DNA from: Patulibacter sp.
GTDB taxonomy: Bacteria; Actinomycetota; Thermoleophilia; Solirubrobacterales; Solirubrobacteraceae
NCBI GenBank assembly: GCA_023268575.1
Contig: JALRCL010000715.1
Location: 1 to 6,231, forward strand
Direction: 5' to 3'
DNA: 6,231 nucleotides
Under the pieces are notes generated by a model, which was not told where the DNA came from, searched no databases, and saw only the letters and a program-made list of their open reading frames with translations. Positions 5,182 through 6,231 of this stretch are shown here, piece after piece. The stretch's first letter is position 1. Every line of letters starts with the position of its first letter. The translations under genes were made by a program, and so were the position numbers.

Positions 5182-5209
5182 CCTGCCCGTGACGGATGTC
5201 ACGGGCAGG
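5182..5209. terminator. Perfect 12-bp inverted repeat after the oxidoreductase gene
   Basis: CCTGCCCGTGAC (5182-5193) and GTCACGGGCAGG (5198-5209) are exact reverse complements separated by GGAT. The repeat begins 9 nt beyond the stop of the minus-strand oxidoreductase gene, the right place for its terminator, but no T-run follows. It also sits upstream of the ABC operon promoter. Its core GTGA-N6-TCAC (5189-5202) matches the half-sites of the CRP/FNR consensus, centred at about -65 from the proposed start. Terminator is the first choice; operator is a real alternative. Confidence 0.6.
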
Positions 5210-5218
5210 ACGGGCCGG

Positions 5219-6231
5219 TCAGGCGGCGGCGGGTGGCGCGACCTCGCGCGGGGCGAGGTCCATCGTCTCGGCGACGAGCTCGTAGGAGCGGCGGCGGTCC
5301 TCGCCGTCGTGGACCATCGTCGTGATCACGAGCTCGTTCGCGTTCGTGCGGGCGAGGAGCTCCTCGATCCCGCGGCGCACCGTGTCCGGGCCGCCGACGA
5401 TCTGCGATGCGCGCCGCTGCTCGAGGAACGCGCGCTCCGCCGCGGTGTACGGGTGCGAAGCCGCCTCCTCCGGCGTGGGCAGCCGGCCCGGGCGGCCCTG
5501 GCGCAGCCGCAGGAACTGGAGGTTCGCCGGCGCCGCGAGGTACTCGGCGCGGGCGTCGTCCTCGGCGGCCACGACGTTCACGCCGAGCGACACGCGCGGG
5601 GCGGCGAGCGTCTCCGAGGCCTGGAAGCTCGACCGGTAGAGCCGCACCGCCGGCTCGGTGTTCTCGGCCATGAAGTGGTGGGCGAAGGAGAACGGCAGGC
5701 CGAGCTGGCCCGCGAGCTGCGCGCTGAAGCCGCTCGAGCCGAGCAGCCAGATCTCCGGCTCGTGCGCGGGCTGCGGGACGGCGCGCACGCCGCGGTAGGG
5801 GTGGCCGTCCGGCAGGGAGCCCTGCAGGAACCCGCGCAGCTCGGTGAGCTGGTCGGGGAAGTCGTCCTCCAGCCCGAACGGATCGCTCGTGCGGCGCAGC
5901 GCCGCGGCGGTCGGACCGTCCGTGCCGGGCGCCCGTCCGAGCCCGAGGTCGATCCGGCCGGGGTGCAGCGTCTCGAGCATCCCGAACTGCTCGGCGACGA
6001 TGAGCGAGCTGTGGTTCGGCAGCATCACGCCGCCGGAGCCCACGCGGATCCGCTCGGTGCGCGCCGCGATGTGGGCGATCAGCACCGGCGGCGCGCTGCT
6101 GGCGATCCCCGGCATGTTGTGGTGCTCGGCGTACCAGACCCGGGTGTAGCCGAGGCGCTCGGCCAGCTGCGCCAGGAGCACGCTCTCCTGGAGCGCCTGG
6201 GCCGCTGTGGCGCCGTGGACCACCGGGGCGA
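5219..6231 (-). CDS. Luciferase-like (LLM class) flavin-dependent oxidoreductase, 5' partial
   Basis: A reduced-flavin-dependent monooxygenase with a TIM-barrel fold, of the MsnO8/YhbW type (bacterial luciferase-like family). Counting from the GTG at 6223 it has 334 residues, but the frame stays open to the window edge and the upstream codons read Ala-Pro. With the following VVHGATAAQAL this matches the usual family N-terminus (LDxAPV...), so roughly ten residues lie outside the window. Recognisable segments are VWYAEHHNMPG (29-39), VGSGGVMLPNH (61-71), GRIDLGLGRAPGTD (89-102), the flavin-phosphate region GSSGFSAQLAGQLGLPFSFAHHF (about 162-184), GVNVVAAED (214-222) and VGGPDTVR (276-283). The C-terminus ends in a Pro/Ala tail. 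Neither the substrate nor the flavin reductase partner can be identified. It is co-directional with the ABC genes but separated from them by a strong hairpin, so probably a separate unit. Confidence 0.92.
   Translation of the reverse strand, partial: APVVHGATAAQALQESVLLAQLAERLGYTRVWYAEHHNMPGIASSAPPVLIAHIAARTERIRVGSGGVMLPNHSSLIVAEQFGMLETLHPGRIDLGLGRAPGTDGPTAAALRRTSDPFGLEDDFPDQLTELRGFLQGSLPDGHPYRGVRAVPQPAHEPEIWLLGSSGFSAQLAGQLGLPFSFAHHFMAENTEPAVRLYRSSFQASETLAAPRVSLGVNVVAAEDDARAEYLAAPANLQFLRLRQGRPGRLPTPEEAASHPYTAAERAFLEQRRASQIVGGPDTVRRGIEELLARTNANELVITTMVHDGEDRRRSYELVAETMDLAPREVAPPAAA

Noticed and set aside
5189..5202. Assigning the GTGA-N6-TCAC core firmly as a CRP site.
   Set aside because: The centre at about -65 is not one of the usual class I or II positions, the outer bases are C/G rather than T/A, and the symmetry extends to 12 bp as expected for a terminator stem. 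Kept only as an alternative.
6221..6223. GTG at 6223 as the true start of the oxidoreductase.
   Set aside because: The frame continues to the window edge and the preceding Ala-Pro codons fit the conserved N-terminus of the family, so the start lies outside the window.
1..6231. CRISPR arrays, tRNA or rRNA genes, insertion sequences, phage genes, attachment sites.
   Set aside because: I saw no regularly spaced repeats, cloverleaf-like segments, transposase or integrase motifs on either strand.

Overview
The window is very GC-rich, with GC-dominated third codon positions in the real genes, GTG as well as ATG starts and tightly packed operons. Together with an RskA-type anti-sigma factor, twin-arginine (Tat) secreted ferritin-like proteins and a MsnO8/YhbW-type luciferase-like oxidoreductase, this suggests an actinobacterium. 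A Thermoleophilia/Solirubrobacterales-like lineage is my best guess, but that is inference from gene style, not from a marker gene.

Layout. Positions 1-271 hold a possible tail of an upstream gene and the leader of the first operon. Positions 272-3297 (+ strand) form one compact five-gene unit with gaps of only 3-8 nt or an overlap. In order it encodes a Tat lipoprotein with a ferritin-like di-iron fold, a second exported ferritin-like paralogue, a small TatA/TatB-family translocase subunit, an ECF sigma factor, and a membrane RskA-like zinc anti-sigma factor. Positions 3298-3412 are a convergent intergenic region with GC-rich hairpins. Positions 4147-3413 and 5130-4144 (- strand) are an ABC-2 permease and its ATPase, joined by an ATGA overlap and preceded by a possible leaderless promoter. 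Positions 5131-5218 contain a perfect 12-bp inverted repeat. Positions 6231-5219 (- strand) are a luciferase-like flavin-dependent monooxygenase gene whose 5' end lies just outside the window.

How the genes may work together. The plus-strand operon looks like a self-contained cell-envelope stress module. The sigma/anti-sigma pair would sense something at the membrane and drive the operon. The two ferritin-like proteins would act outside the cytoplasm on iron or reactive oxygen, one tethered to the membrane by a lipid and one soluble. The Tat-family subunit is encoded directly after its likely cargo. The full metal-ligand sets, the export signals and the zinc-finger/RskA architecture can be read from the sequence; the shared regulation and stress role are inference. 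The ABC pair is a separate two-gene exporter operon of unknown substrate.

The most interesting part is the ferritin-ferritin-Tat-sigma-anti-sigma cluster, especially the degenerate RQ (not RR) export motif in the second ferritin-like protein. The inverted repeat at 5182-5209 is also notable, as it could be a terminator, a CRP-like operator, or both.
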